This document shows positions 19,708-28,475 of a DNA stretch of 64,000 nt, piece by piece. Positions within the stretch are counted from its first letter, which is position 1. The number at the start of each line of letters is the position of its first letter. The DNA comes from [Actinobacillus] rossii (GTDB lineage Bacteria > Pseudomonadota > Gammaproteobacteria > Enterobacterales > Pasteurellaceae). The notes under the pieces were generated by a model. That model ran no database searches. It had not been told where the DNA came from and was given only the letters and a program-made list of their open reading frames with translations. The DNA lies in contig UFRQ01000003.1 of assembly GCA_900444965.1 (NCBI GenBank), forward strand, positions 2,108,001 through 2,172,000. Direction: 5' to 3'. The position numbers and the translations under genes are program-made.

Positions 19708-20937
19708 ATGGCTAGACTAATAAAACCTTTATCCCCTACTGAAATCAAAAATGCGAAACCTAAAGAAAAAGAATATACCCTGTCTGATGGTGATGGATTA
19801 TTACTTTTAATCCTGCCTAGTGGTTCTAAAAGCTGGCGTTTTAACTATACTCGACCTATAACAAGTAAAAGAACCAAAATCGCCTTGGGTAGTTATCCTG
19901 AAATATCATTAGCAGACGCACGGGCTAAACGTGAAGAATATCGTGCTTTAATTGCTAAAGGTATAGACCCACAGCAAGAAAAAATTCGCATCCAGCAAGA
20001 AAATGAAAACCGGCTGAAAGATACCTTTCGTTCTGTTGCTGAAAGTTACTTCAATGGCATTTATAAAGAGAAAGCCAAAAATCCAGAAACCCGTAAAAAG
20101 AATTGGTTACGCCTTGAAAATCATATTTTCCCCTATATCGGTGATAAACACGTGTCTGAAATCAAAGTCAAAGAGCTGGTAACTATTTATGAAAAAATAG
20201 CTGATAGAAGTAACACACTGAAAAAATTACATCAGCTTGTAGGCGCAATTATGGATCATGCTATTACGAAAGGCATTTTAGAAAGTCATAACTGTAGATT
20301 AGCAGTAAAGAATTTTCATATAAAATCATCTACACCCCACCCTACAATTAAACCTAATGAACTACCTAAATTATTTCAAGACTTAGAAAATGCTCGCATA
20401 ACAAAGAAAACCTATTTATTAATTTGCTGGTCGTTCTTGACTGCGCTACGTCCTAAAGAAGCCGTAAATGCGGAATGGTCGGAAATTGATTTTACTAATA
20501 AACTATGGCATATCCCTAAAGAGAAAATGAAAGGTCAAGCAGATAAAAAACGACCACACACTGTACCTTTATCTTCTCAAGCCATTCAACTATTAGAAGT
20601 GATGAAAATGTTTTCAGAAAATAGCTCTTTTGTTTTTACTGGTCGTTCATCAATAAATCAACCAATGAATAAAGCAACGGTCAACGTAACTTTAAAACGT
20701 ATTGGCTATAAAGATAAACTTACCGCACACGGCATACGTGCTTTCATTAAAACTTTCTTAGCATCTCAAAAGGTTGATCGTAATATATCTGAAACTGTTC
20801 TTTCCCATTTGCTTGAAGGTGGTGATACATTAGAAAATACTTACAATCGTTATGATTATTTGGAAGAACGAAGATCTGTAATGCAGCTTATCGGTGATTA
20901 TTGCGAATCTTGCGGAATGAATTTAAATATTAATTAA
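19708..20937 (+). CDS. int: P4-type tyrosine integrase of the island
   Basis: The 409-residue recombinase has an N-terminal DUF4102-type arm-binding domain (about 1-90), a core-binding domain (about 100-190) and a catalytic domain with R248 (in TALRPKEA), H341-x-x-R344 (HGIR) and the candidate nucleophile Y379 (TYNR). Length fits the P4/CP4 group, which targets tRNA 3' ends. It sits about 190 nt from the tRNA junction and reads away from it. From base 19921 to 20718 it matches the second integrase (33874-34671) with only three differences that I could see, although the first 70 codons differ widely. Confidence 0.93.
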   Translation: MARLIKPLSPTEIKNAKPKEKEYTLSDGDGLLLLILPSGSKSWRFNYTRPITSKRTKIALGSYPEISLADARAKREEYRALIAKGIDPQQEKIRIQQENENRLKDTFRSVAESYFNGIYKEKAKNPETRKKNWLRLENHIFPYIGDKHVSEIKVKELVTIYEKIADRSNTLKKLHQLVGAIMDHAITKGILESHNCRLAVKNFHIKSSTPHPTIKPNELPKLFQDLENARITKKTYLLICWSFLTALRPKEAVNAEWSEIDFTNKLWHIPKEKMKGQADKKRPHTVPLSSQAIQLLEVMKMFSENSSFVFTGRSSINQPMNKATVNVTLKRIGYKDKLTAHGIRAFIKTFLASQKVDRNISETVLSHLLEGGDTLENTYNRYDYLEERRSVMQLIGDYCESCGMNLNIN

Positions 20938-20963
20938 TAATAAAAAACTTTTTTATAGGTTTT

Positions 20964-21069
20964 AGTCTTCACCTCTTCACTTTTCGAAATTCTCATTATA
21001 AATCAATATATTAAGTGGTTAACACTTGATTTTCAGTCTTCACTTACTCTTCACCAAAAGGTGAACAGT
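20964..21069 (-). repeat. Iteron module A (candidate replication origin part)
   Basis: On the minus strand the 9-mer GTGAAGACT occurs at 21035-21043 and 20964-20972, each preceded by a TGAAGAG half, with a variant GTGAACAGT on the plus strand at 21061. Between them lies an AT-rich core (20994-21012, AATATATTGATTTATAAT). The same layout recurs at 33215-33315 in the opposite orientation. It sits between int and primase. Confidence 0.6.
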
Positions 21070-21103
21070 CATAAAAAAAAGCGGGATTTTAACCCGCTTT
21101 TCT
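21070..21103. terminator. Terminator between int and primase
   Basis: AAAGCGGG and CCCGCTTT (21078-21099) pair around a 6-nt loop with A and T runs on both sides, ending the converging int and primase transcripts. It is strongest for the minus-strand operon. Confidence 0.85.
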
Positions 21104-22905
21104 CAACTTGATATATCATTTCTAAAAACATCAAAATCCTTGAAATGAATATTTGTTCTGCGTCCTGTTTTGGTATGTTTCTTTATAAAGTTATGTTCAT
21201 TCCCATGTTGTTTTAAGGCTTGTTCAATACCAATTACAAAGTTATTTAGACCTAATTCACTGATATTCATCGCTCTTGTGTAAGCTAAGTAAGCGGGATA
21301 AAGATGTGTTCTGATTCTATCAATCCCCATATTGGCCACACCAATAAAAAGCCCATTTATCTGCTCTGTAGTGTAGAAATATTCAAAGAAAGCGGTAAGC
21401 GGGTCAGATAGTTTTTTCACTTCTAAAGCTTCTTGGCTATTCATTTGCGCATTTAAGGCTTTCTTAGCATCCGCTGGCTCAGGGAATGCATCAAGCACCT
21501 TGCGAATAATGCCACCTACTTCAAGCGTAATTTTATCCATAAAATGCGGATCACGCTCTTCTTCCGGAACACTCTTTTTAAAATCAAAAATTACTCGTCT
21601 GCGTTCTACCCCACCAGCACGCTCAGTAAATCGGCAAGGCTCATTATTGATAAGCATAATTAAAGCTGTAATCTTGGTGAAAAACGGCTTTTTATGTTTG
21701 GGATTAACTCGCAATAAATCACCGCCGCTAATTGATTTCAATCCGCCACCATCACCCACATATTTTGATTGTTCAGGGCAAAGAATTAACGTTTTATTCT
21801 CAAACCCTTCCAGGTCTTTCGCATTATCAAAATCTTCTAACTTCGCGGATATAGCATTTTTATCACCAGCTAATAAAGTCGCAATGCTCGCAAAAACAGA
21901 TTTCCCGCTACCACCTTTCCCCGTGATTTCAAAAAACATTTGCCAGTTATAGCGATTTGTTAAAATCGCATATAACACAGCTAGAATGTTTCTCGCCTTG
22001 TCTTTGTTACCATCTGATACAAACGCCAGCCATTTATCAAAGTGCGGTGTATTTGTTGCTTGTTCATCATAATTATGTGGAATATAAGCCGTTAACCAGT
22101 GGGCGCGGTCATGTGATTCAAATTCCAACGTATTACGATTTAGTACACCATTATCAAAAGCAATTAAATCATTGGGCATTTCACCCATGCGGGGAAGTTG
22201 TTTTTTTAATGTATTGATTAAACGATCTATCGTGCTATCACTATAGCCTATCTCATTTTCATCAAAGAATTTGACCGCACTTTCTTCTAAATCATCATTT
22301 TCTAGCTTATTCCATATTTGGCCGTTATACGCATAGATTTCACGGCTGCCACGCTGTAAAGCCATATCTAAACCCAACCACTTTTGAAAGGCTCTTGATT
22401 TTTCATTAGTAGGATCTTTTTCCTTGATTTTAGGTGTATCTACTGACATTTCAGCTAATACGCGTGTATCATCTTCAGTGCGCAAGCGTTGAATATGGCT
22501 ACTCCAATTATCAAGTAAATCAAGTTCACTCGAAAGCAAAGATACAATTTTAGCATTCGTATTTTTCGCAATATTTAAGCAAAGTGCAGTCTTTTGATTG
22601 CTCGTAAGCTCACCACATTGAATAAATTTAATTGCGCTTTGCTCTTTATCTGCTATGCGTGTTTTCGGGATATTCTCAAGCGTATCACCCGCAATAATCA
22701 CGGGTGCTTGATCGTAAGGATTAATACGCTTTCCTGTGCTAGTGGTGAATGTATCAATTTTTAAACCGTCTACCAGCAACCGCCAGTGAACGCTATCACC
22801 CTTGCCCCATACATTCAACGCGTCTGCGCCAACTAATACAATCAGATCGGAATAATATTGCTTATTCCACGGTTCTTTTAAAAATGGTGCGTTAGTGAAT
22901 TTCAT
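21103..22905 (-). CDS. P4-type primase/SF3 helicase
   Basis: The 600-residue replication protein has a D5_N-like region (about 290-320), a superfamily 3 helicase core with Walker A TGKGGSGKS (about residues 326-334) and further SF3 motifs including LILCPEQSKY and IMLINNEPCRF, and a C-terminal DNA-binding region ending FKDFDVF. By analogy with P4 alpha it would bind iterons and start island replication; module A lies just past its end. The start at 22905 is chosen for AGGA 7 nt upstream; the frame is open 30 nt further. It overlaps the preceding gene by 14 nt. A TOPRIM/primase active site is not obvious to me in the N-terminal half. Confidence 0.85.
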   Translation of the reverse strand: MKFTNAPFLKEPWNKQYYSDLIVLVGADALNVWGKGDSVHWRLLVDGLKIDTFTTSTGKRINPYDQAPVIIAGDTLENIPKTRIADKEQSAIKFIQCGELTSNQKTALCLNIAKNTNAKIVSLLSSELDLLDNWSSHIQRLRTEDDTRVLAEMSVDTPKIKEKDPTNEKSRAFQKWLGLDMALQRGSREIYAYNGQIWNKLENDDLEESAVKFFDENEIGYSDSTIDRLINTLKKQLPRMGEMPNDLIAFDNGVLNRNTLEFESHDRAHWLTAYIPHNYDEQATNTPHFDKWLAFVSDGNKDKARNILAVLYAILTNRYNWQMFFEITGKGGSGKSVFASIATLLAGDKNAISAKLEDFDNAKDLEGFENKTLILCPEQSKYVGDGGGLKSISGGDLLRVNPKHKKPFFTKITALIMLINNEPCRFTERAGGVERRRVIFDFKKSVPEEERDPHFMDKITLEVGGIIRKVLDAFPEPADAKKALNAQMNSQEALEVKKLSDPLTAFFEYFYTTEQINGLFIGVANMGIDRIRTHLYPAYLAYTRAMNISELGLNNFVIGIEQALKQHGNEHNFIKKHTKTGRRTNIHFKDFDVFRNDISS

Positions 22906-23317
22906 AATTAGTTCCTGTATTTGTATTGCGTTCAATCATCGCAAGACGAATTTCAATGACCTTTTGAATAGACTGTAAATCTTTTACTAATGTATGAATC
23001 ACTCCTGTTTTTAACATTGCATCTATTAATTCATCATTAGTAAACTTATCCGCCAACTCATTAGGATCTAAACTAGGCGGAGCAGGTAATAAATTTAGCA
23101 AATGACGGCAAATCGTTGTTAATTCATCATAGAAAATCTTTAATGCCCGCGCTTTTTCAGTGGGATAACTGATAAACTGTTCTCCTATTGTCGTCATCAC
23201 TGCGCTAAAATAAGGATAGGGCGAATTATCTGTATGATGAATTATGTTTTCATAAGCAATAGAAATCGCCTTAAGTTCTACCGCGTTCAAATTTGAATAA
23301 TCTAGTTCTTCGTTCAT
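22892..23317 (-). CDS. Hypothetical island protein
   Basis: I do not recognise a family for this 141-residue, mostly alpha-helical, acidic protein. It overlaps the primase start by 14 nt and begins 2 nt after the stop of the next gene upstream, so it belongs to the same tightly packed replication operon. A role as a replication accessory or helper-interference factor is possible but unsupported. Confidence 0.7.
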   Translation of the reverse strand: MNEELDYSNLNAVELKAISIAYENIIHHTDNSPYPYFSAVMTTIGEQFISYPTEKARALKIFYDELTTICRHLLNLLPAPPSLDPNELADKFTNDELIDAMLKTGVIHTLVKDLQSIQKVIEIRLAMIERNTNTGTNYEIH

Positions 23318-23318
23318 G

Positions 23319-23543
23319 TTATGCCGCCTTTTGAATTTTTAGCCCATTAGTTACCGTGCGTTTTATCGATTTCAATGCATCCGCTGCACCTTTTAAGTGT
23401 CCGTTATGAATGTAGTCTTTAGCAAAGTTTAAGTATAAATCTACGTCTTTAATCGCTTTGACTAATTGCTCCCATTCTGGCAAACGTTCATCTTCAATCC
23501 GTTTTTGCTTACGTGCGGAATAAGGTTTTCTTGCTCTACTCAT
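23319..23543 (-). CDS. Hypothetical small basic protein
   Basis: This 74-residue protein is strongly basic at its N-terminus (ARKPYSARKQKR, residues 4-15), followed by two helices, and may bind nucleic acid. No family is recognised. It is separated from the next gene by one base and overlaps the preceding 56-codon gene by 8 nt, which supports it being a real operon member. Confidence 0.65.
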   Translation of the reverse strand: MSRARKPYSARKQKRIEDERLPEWEQLVKAIKDVDLYLNFAKDYIHNGHLKGAADALKSIKRTVTNGLKIQKAA

Positions 23544-23706
23544 TTTCGCCCCCTTTCACAATTTCAACTTTTAGTACATCACGATAACTAAAATCATCCG
23601 GATTAGATTCAATATAGACTTTGATTTCTTCTGCCCGGGCAAGAATCACGTCTTCAGCACAAATAAACGTGTGCCCGTCTTGATAGTGTAGGATTACGTT
23701 ATACAT
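23536..23706 (-). CDS. Hypothetical 56-residue protein
   Basis: A short frame from ATG 23706 to TAG 23536 encodes a compact acidic protein with two predicted strands (MYNVILHYQDGHTFICAED) and a helix. It overlaps its neighbours by 8 nt on each side in typical phage-operon style, which is the main support. No family is recognised. Confidence 0.6.
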   Translation of the reverse strand: MYNVILHYQDGHTFICAEDVILARAEEIKVYIESNPDDFSYRDVLKVEIVKGGENE

Positions 23707-24034
23707 GGCTTTCGTCTCTCATGTTGTTAAGGTGATAATCTGCATTACTTGCGCTATTTCGTAACGAATTGAGCAAATAAGCGTTTGCTTGAATTAATCC
23801 GCCTAGTTGTCGCACAGTGCTGTTGCCTAAGGCTTTATCATTGAAATTCTGCTTTTCTTCATCAGCAAAATACCCTAAATTTTCCATCATCTTGCCTATG
23901 GCAAATAAACCATATTCAATCGATTCGCATAGATTTTCGCTTTCAGTGCGGATAGCTTTTAGGCTTTCTTTGCTGGTGTCGTTACTATCGACTTTTTCAA
24001 ATAGAATGTTTTGAATAGCATTGTGCTTAAGCAT
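23699..24034 (-). CDS. Hypothetical island protein, helical
   Basis: The 111-residue frame from ATG 24034 encodes a helical protein with a Ser/Asn-rich C-terminus. Fourteen extra in-frame codons upstream lie over the end of the previous gene and are unlikely to be used. It overlaps both neighbours by 8 nt. Proteins of this kind are common between primase and alpA in Haemophilus prophages; I cannot name a function. Confidence 0.6.
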   Translation of the reverse strand: MLKHNAIQNILFEKVDSNDTSKESLKAIRTESENLCESIEYGLFAIGKMMENLGYFADEEKQNFNDKALGNSTVRQLGGLIQANAYLLNSLRNSASNADYHLNNMRDESHV

Positions 24035-24557
24035 AAACCACCCCCAACACAACAAAGAACGGGGCAATTTTGGCACGTGCTTGTGCTAATGTATCGGCAT
24101 TAATGCGCACGATGTATTTTGGAAAGGTTGAATAATGTTTTGCGGTATTGCGTAAATCTGAACGGTTTACGGCTTTGAATAGGTAGATCATAGCTAATAG
24201 CTCCATGTGATATTTTTCAGGAACTACCGCAAGTTTCCACGCTTGGCGGTAGAACGTATCGGGGTGGAAAACTGCTACACATGGAAAACAGCCAACGATT
24301 AAACGTTGCCCGATACGCTCTACCATTGAGAGAACAACGCTCAAGGCGTTTTCTTTAGGTGTGCGTATGCTACGAACAAAAAAAGCACGGTTTAAAGGCG
24401 TGCTACTGTTCGCCATGTGTTCATTATTCGAGTTTCCACGCTCGGCAGTCGATTTTGCGACTGCGGAAAAAGAATAAGAAATTTCACCGCACTTTGTAAA
24501 GATTTTTAGTTGTGAAATATTTTCATATTTTTTATAATATATTTGATTTAAATTCAT
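24027..24557 (-). CDS. Possible Icd/Ash-like phage protein
   Basis: The 176-residue product has the STAERGNSN segment near residue 36 and a C-terminal IVRINADTLAQARAKIAPFF block (about 148-167). Both resemble proteins annotated as Icd-like host division inhibitors or Ash family in P4-related satellites. No catalytic motif is visible. An uptake word is embedded near its 5' end. The start shown is the longest; Met47 is an alternative. Function is inferred weakly from these motifs and from its position between primase and alpA. Confidence 0.5.
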   Translation of the reverse strand: MNLNQIYYKKYENISQLKIFTKCGEISYSFSAVAKSTAERGNSNNEHMANSSTPLNRAFFVRSIRTPKENALSVVLSMVERIGQRLIVGCFPCVAVFHPDTFYRQAWKLAVVPEKYHMELLAMIYLFKAVNRSDLRNTAKHYSTFPKYIVRINADTLAQARAKIAPFFVVLGVVYA

Positions 24558-24664
24558 TTAATTCCTCTTCATGGATTTAAATTAAAGGCAGATACTGCAC
24601 TTATTCAATTCGTTCTAAGCGTAATCAGCCGTTAGTTTAGGCATAGCTAACGGCTTTTTCTTGC

Positions 24665-24976
24665 CTATTGAAAGCGTGAATGCGCATACTTTTCTTCATG
24701 CTGCGTAAGCTCGCCACCTTTCGCTTTATAAATCGCTATCACTTGTTTTAACTGCTCAAGATTGGCGATTTCATAACGGTAGTATTGTCCTAAACCGTCT
24801 TTTGTTTTCTCTCTTGTGCGTTTCACTTTTTCGGTTAAATGATTACGTTCAAGGTCACTGATATAGTTACGGGCTGAAGTCATATTCATTGAATAACCAT
24901 CAATGCCGCTTACACTTGATACAATCAGACGGTGCATCACTTTTAAAAATTGACTTGGCTTTCTTGATTCATTCAT
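24665..24976 (-). CDS. Hypothetical winged-helix-like protein
   Basis: The 103 residues include SGIDGYSMNMTSARNYISDLER (about 23-44), which has the spacing of a winged helix, and a following strand pair YYRYEI. This pattern fits a DNA-binding regulator, but I do not recognise the family. It is followed by a gap of about 107 nt before the Icd-like gene and is preceded by alpA after 11 nt, so it is probably the second gene of the alpA transcript. Confidence 0.6.
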   Translation of the reverse strand: MNESRKPSQFLKVMHRLIVSSVSGIDGYSMNMTSARNYISDLERNHLTEKVKRTREKTKDGLGQYYRYEIANLEQLKQVIAIYKAKGGELTQHEEKYAHSRFQ

Positions 24977-24987
24977 AGTCCACCACC

Positions 24988-25191
24988 TTAAGAACGCATT
25001 GCTTTCTGCTCTTCAATCCACGCATTCACTTCTTCTAAATCCCATCGGATAAAGTTTTGAGAAAAGCGGATCGGTTGTGGGAATTGATTAGCTTTAACAA
25101 GTAAATTCAATTTTGTGCGACCAAAGCCAACGACGGCACAAGTTTCTTTTCCAGAAATCAGTTTTTTAGATTGGGTTTGAGATTGGTTCAT
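24988..25191 (-). CDS. alpA: AlpA family regulator/excisionase
   Basis: The 67-residue MerR-like helix-turn-helix protein shows the AlpA pattern: LISGKETCAVVGFGRTKLNLLV helix pair, PQPIRFSQNFIRWDLEEVNAWIEEQ wing and helix. In Gram-negative PICIs AlpA switches on the island and its relatives act as excisionases. The start at 25191 is chosen for AGGT 9 nt upstream; the frame extends 6 codons further. A copy of the att-arm word lies about 40 nt upstream, so it probably binds its own promoter and the att site. Confidence 0.85.
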   Translation of the reverse strand: MNQSQTQSKKLISGKETCAVVGFGRTKLNLLVKANQFPQPIRFSQNFIRWDLEEVNAWIEEQKAMRS

Positions 25192-25227
25192 AAAAAAAAT
25201 ACCTATCATTTGTTTAACTGTGTGAAA

Positions 25228-25247
25228 CTTTGTTTAGTTTCGTTGAG
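25228..25247 (-). promoter_or_regulatory. att-like word in the alpA promoter
   Basis: On the minus strand CTCAACGAAACTAAACAAAG closely matches the word that follows the tRNA end at all three att repeats (CTCAACGRARCYAAACGAAA). A site shared by att and the alpA promoter is what a regulator that is also the excisionase, or an integrase arm site, would use. Confidence 0.55.
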
Positions 25248-25289
25248 TTGTCTAGACGAGAGGTATTTAAAAGGATTTTGCCAAAAGAG

Positions 25290-25330
25290 AAAATCTATAT
25301 AGATCCTATTTAGATCTATATAGATTTTTT
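25290..25330. terminator. Long perfect hairpin upstream of alpA
   Basis: AAAATCTATATAGATC (25290-25305) and its exact complement (25313-25328) flank a 7-nt loop, with T runs on both exits. It lies 15 nt past the stop of the 311-residue gene and probably ends the packaging/cargo transcript before the alpA promoter. Confidence 0.7.
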
Positions 25331-25343
25331 GTAAAAGAGTGGT

Positions 25344-26279
25344 CTATTTAATTTGGTTAGCTTTAGCGAATTTATCTCTTAAATTGCTTTCGGTTAAGCC
25401 TGTGTAGCCTTGATATTTATCAGCTAAAAATGTAATCAATTCTGATTGATTTTTAAAATTTTCATCTGCTAATAACTCATCTTTTAAGGCTTGAATAATG
25501 TTTAGATAGCTTGTTTCGGATTTACCTTTAATTTCTTGATAAAGTCTTGAAAGTTCATCATTTCTATTTCTTAGCTGCTCTTTGATTTTATATATTTCTT
25601 CTTGCTGATTATCTGGTTTAATAACAGAAAATAATTCTAAAAATTCTATAATATCTTGATGTAAAATATAGATGTCTTCGAGATATATCTTAGTTCTGTT
25701 TTCATAAATCGGTAGATGGAAATAAAAGCCTTCTCCTTTATTTATGAATATATCCTCAAATTCTTGTAGATAGCCTCGTTCTATTATGGTTCTAACATTA
25801 TCCCTATCGAATACTTCTTTTTCTAAGGGAAAATAGCCATTGAATAAGATATTTTTAAATCTTCCTATTTCGCCTGAATATAATTTAATTTCATCATTAT
25901 CAGAAAAATAACTATCTAGATAAAATTCGCTATTTAGAATTACTGTTAAATCAAAATAAACATTTCTTAAGTCTATTCTTATGATCTCAAAATCTTCATT
26001 TATCTTGATCTTAGCATTACATTCTAATTTATTAAATTGTAGGAATATTTCTTCATTACGGACGCTTAAGATTTCCTTTTCAGAAATTTCTTTTTTATTT
26101 ATACAGTCTATTTTATTTATACTTCCATCAAGATGAATAGAAGCTACTAAATCACCATTCTGAATATATTCTAGTAAATCTGATTCTGTTATATTTATAT
26201 TATAATTAAGAGAAATATATTTTACTGCATCATTGATTGAGTATGCTTTTTTAGGTAAAAATTTTTGATTAGTCATCAA
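25344..26279 (-). CDS. Unrecognised AT-rich cargo gene
   Basis: This 311-residue protein is rich in Ile, Asn, Glu and Lys, and its DNA is visibly more AT-rich than its neighbours, which suggests separate acquisition. An N-terminal segment (about 10-50) looks like a helical DNA-binding or adaptor domain, the middle is beta-rich, a coiled coil follows (about 225-255), and a C-terminal helical block (LNIIQALKDELL to NLRDKFAKANQ, about 258-311) recurs in phage-associated Pasteurellaceae proteins as far as I recall. It lies alone between alpA and the packaging genes, the usual PICI cargo position. No function is claimed. Confidence 0.6.
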   Translation of the reverse strand: MMTNQKFLPKKAYSINDAVKYISLNYNINITESDLLEYIQNGDLVASIHLDGSINKIDCINKKEISEKEILSVRNEEIFLQFNKLECNAKIKINEDFEIIRIDLRNVYFDLTVILNSEFYLDSYFSDNDEIKLYSGEIGRFKNILFNGYFPLEKEVFDRDNVRTIIERGYLQEFEDIFINKGEGFYFHLPIYENRTKIYLEDIYILHQDIIEFLELFSVIKPDNQQEEIYKIKEQLRNRNDELSRLYQEIKGKSETSYLNIIQALKDELLADENFKNQSELITFLADKYQGYTGLTESNLRDKFAKANQIK

Positions 26280-26371
26280 TGCCCCTTCCGCATTTCATCC
26301 TTATGATAGGAACGCACCAACAAGATAAGGTTTCTTGCTTTCGGGGATCAGCCTAGGTGCGCTCAATTTGG

Positions 26372-26740
26372 TTATTTTAGTTTTAGATTGACAGCAATAT
26401 CTAAATCTTGTTTATTGCCGTTCTTATCTGTAAACGTTGCCTTTCCTTTAATAATTTGACCTAAATCAATAGTTTCATTCGCTTGTTTAGCTAAAGTCGC
26501 TTGAATAATCGGGCGTGATACTTCTTGATTTAATTGCGCTATTCTTTCATCTTCTAAAGTTGGTGTAGGCCCTTTGGACGTGTAATAGATAATAATTGAA
26601 AAAACAATTAGGAACACGGCTACCGCGGCAATAACCTTTAACCAGCCTATATTGCTTAATATTACAAAGAAAACAAGAGCAATAAACATAAAGGCAAATA
26701 TAGAAATCACTTTCACTATGACATCAACTAACCAGTTCAT
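26372..26740 (-). CDS. Small membrane protein, island cargo
   Basis: The 122-residue protein has two adjacent membrane helices (about residues 8-29 and 33-53) and a soluble C-terminal domain with regular strands ending LDIAVNLKLK. I do not recognise it. It lies between the 311-residue gene and the large terminase. A short inverted pair (ACGCACC near 26312, GGTGCGC near 26355) and no gene fill the 90-nt gap below it. Superinfection exclusion or immunity would fit a two-helix phage protein, but nothing proves it. Confidence 0.6.
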   Translation of the reverse strand: MNWLVDVIVKVISIFAFMFIALVFFVILSNIGWLKVIAAVAVFLIVFSIIIYYTSKGPTPTLEDERIAQLNQEVSRPIIQATLAKQANETIDLGQIIKGKATFTDKNGNKQDLDIAVNLKLK

Positions 26741-26806
26741 TTTATTTACTCTCGCTTTCAGGCTGTTTAAATAATATATAGCAATTCATCCTTAAAATTT
26801 CAAGGG

Positions 26807-28474
26807 TTATAAGTCAATCCCCGTAAATTCATTTAAGGCTTTTTGGTGTTCTTCTGAAAGTTCAAAAACAAGATCGCCGTATTCAAGCTGATATGTACCG
26901 AATGACATTAAAAACGCTATAGCAGGGTCGATTTTATTCGCTGCTTTTTTCTTGTTCGGTTTGATATTGGCGTTTGCGTCTGTTTCCATCACGACGTTAG
27001 ATAACGCCCACGCAAGAACGGGATCGCCGTTGTGTTCGATTGCTTGGCGGTTGATTAGCACTTCTGCTGATTTTGCTACAGGGCTAAACCGCTGATAGGT
27101 TTGCGGAAATGGCTCAACTTCAAGCCCCGCACTTTGTAACTGTGTGCGTAGGTGTGTAGCGTTCCACACATCAAAACCAATCATTTTTATATTGAACCGT
27201 TCCGCATCTTTTAAAATATCGTCGCGGATTTTGTCATAGTCGATGCAATCCCCTTGCGTGGTCTGTAACCAACCTTGGCGCACCCATTGACGATAAATAG
27301 CACGGTTTTTATTTGCCACGTTCTGAAGTTGATATTCAGGGATATAATGACGGCAATATAACCGCACTTTGTTTTCATGCGGGAAGGTATAACATACGCT
27401 AGTTAAATCACTTGTACTGGATAAGTCTAGCCCCATATAACAATCAAGGTGCAGTAAATCACTTTCTGAATAATCACGTTTACACAATGCCCACGCATCT
27501 AAATTTAGCCACGGTGTTTGACCGTTGCACCATACATTAAAACGCTTGGTAAGCATTTCTACCCACTCTGACGGAATGCCACGGGCTTTTTTAATGGTGT
27601 TTTCAAAATCAAGGAAAGGAATAGATTTTCCTATGTTGGGGTTCGCTTTAATCCAGTTTTGTGGATCGTCTATTTCGCTTTCTTCGTCCAGTTCAAAAAT
27701 CATGATGAAAATACTGTCATTCTGTTCGTTGCCGTCTAGAATTTGGCAGCAATAATCATAATGTTGCTTACAGGCTGAAATTGTATTACTTCCAGCCGTT
27801 GTAATCGCAAAGAGTAAACCTTCAGGGCGTGCGCCTTGCCCTAGCTCTAATGCGCTATATACACTGTTATCAGCGTGTAAGTGATATTCGTCCACAATCG
27901 CAAGGCTTGGGTTAGTTCCCTCAATGGTGCTTGATTTGGCAGCCAACGGGCGCATTAAGCTGTTATTTTTCGGGTAGATCATTTTATGTTGCTGAATGTT
28001 TACCCGTTTTCTTAATAATGGTGACAATAAACACATCTGACGCGCATCATCAAAAACAATTCGGGCTTGATCACGGCTTACGGCTGCAGTGTAAATATCT
28101 TGCTGGCCATCTTCAGCCAATAAAAACCAGTTGGCCAGAACGGCGGCTATTGTTGATTTAGCATTTTTACGTGCCACTTGAACATAAGCAGAACGGTATT
28201 TTCTTAATCCCGTAGATTTGCGTTTAAAGCCTAAGATATTAGCAAAAAGAAACTGCTGCCAATCTGAAAGCTCAATAGGCTGACCACGCAAGTGTCCTTT
28301 GACGTGGGGGCAAAGTCGAGAAAAAGCAATAAACTTTTTGACCGCACTTTCATCAAAGAAATAATCAGGATTTTCAAGATCGGCAAAATAACGCGCTACG
28401 GCTTGGCGTATGCGTTTACAAGCATTTATTTGATTATCCCTTACTGCTAGGGCGTATGCGTGCCATTCACTCAT
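26807..28474 (-). CDS. terL: Terminase large subunit
   Basis: The 555-residue packaging motor has an ATPase domain with a Walker A-like ARKNAKST (about 103-110) and Walker B LAIVDEYH (about 187-194), and an RNase H-fold nuclease domain beginning at MGLDLSSTSDL (about 344-354). It matches HK97/phage-type large terminases in length and order. It lies 1 nt after the small subunit. Its presence, with its own small subunit, means the island packages DNA with its own motor rather than redirecting the helper's terminase. Confidence 0.92.
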   Translation of the reverse strand: MSEWHAYALAVRDNQINACKRIRQAVARYFADLENPDYFFDESAVKKFIAFSRLCPHVKGHLRGQPIELSDWQQFLFANILGFKRKSTGLRKYRSAYVQVARKNAKSTIAAVLANWFLLAEDGQQDIYTAAVSRDQARIVFDDARQMCLLSPLLRKRVNIQQHKMIYPKNNSLMRPLAAKSSTIEGTNPSLAIVDEYHLHADNSVYSALELGQGARPEGLLFAITTAGSNTISACKQHYDYCCQILDGNEQNDSIFIMIFELDEESEIDDPQNWIKANPNIGKSIPFLDFENTIKKARGIPSEWVEMLTKRFNVWCNGQTPWLNLDAWALCKRDYSESDLLHLDCYMGLDLSSTSDLTSVCYTFPHENKVRLYCRHYIPEYQLQNVANKNRAIYRQWVRQGWLQTTQGDCIDYDKIRDDILKDAERFNIKMIGFDVWNATHLRTQLQSAGLEVEPFPQTYQRFSPVAKSAEVLINRQAIEHNGDPVLAWALSNVVMETDANANIKPNKKKAANKIDPAIAFLMSFGTYQLEYGDLVFELSEEHQKALNEFTGIDL

Positions 28475-28475
28475 A

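Noticed and set aside
25290..25330. Operator for AlpA (long perfect palindrome)
   Set aside because: It lies just past the stop of the 311-residue gene with T runs on both sides, so a bidirectional terminator explains it better; the att-like word is a better regulator site.
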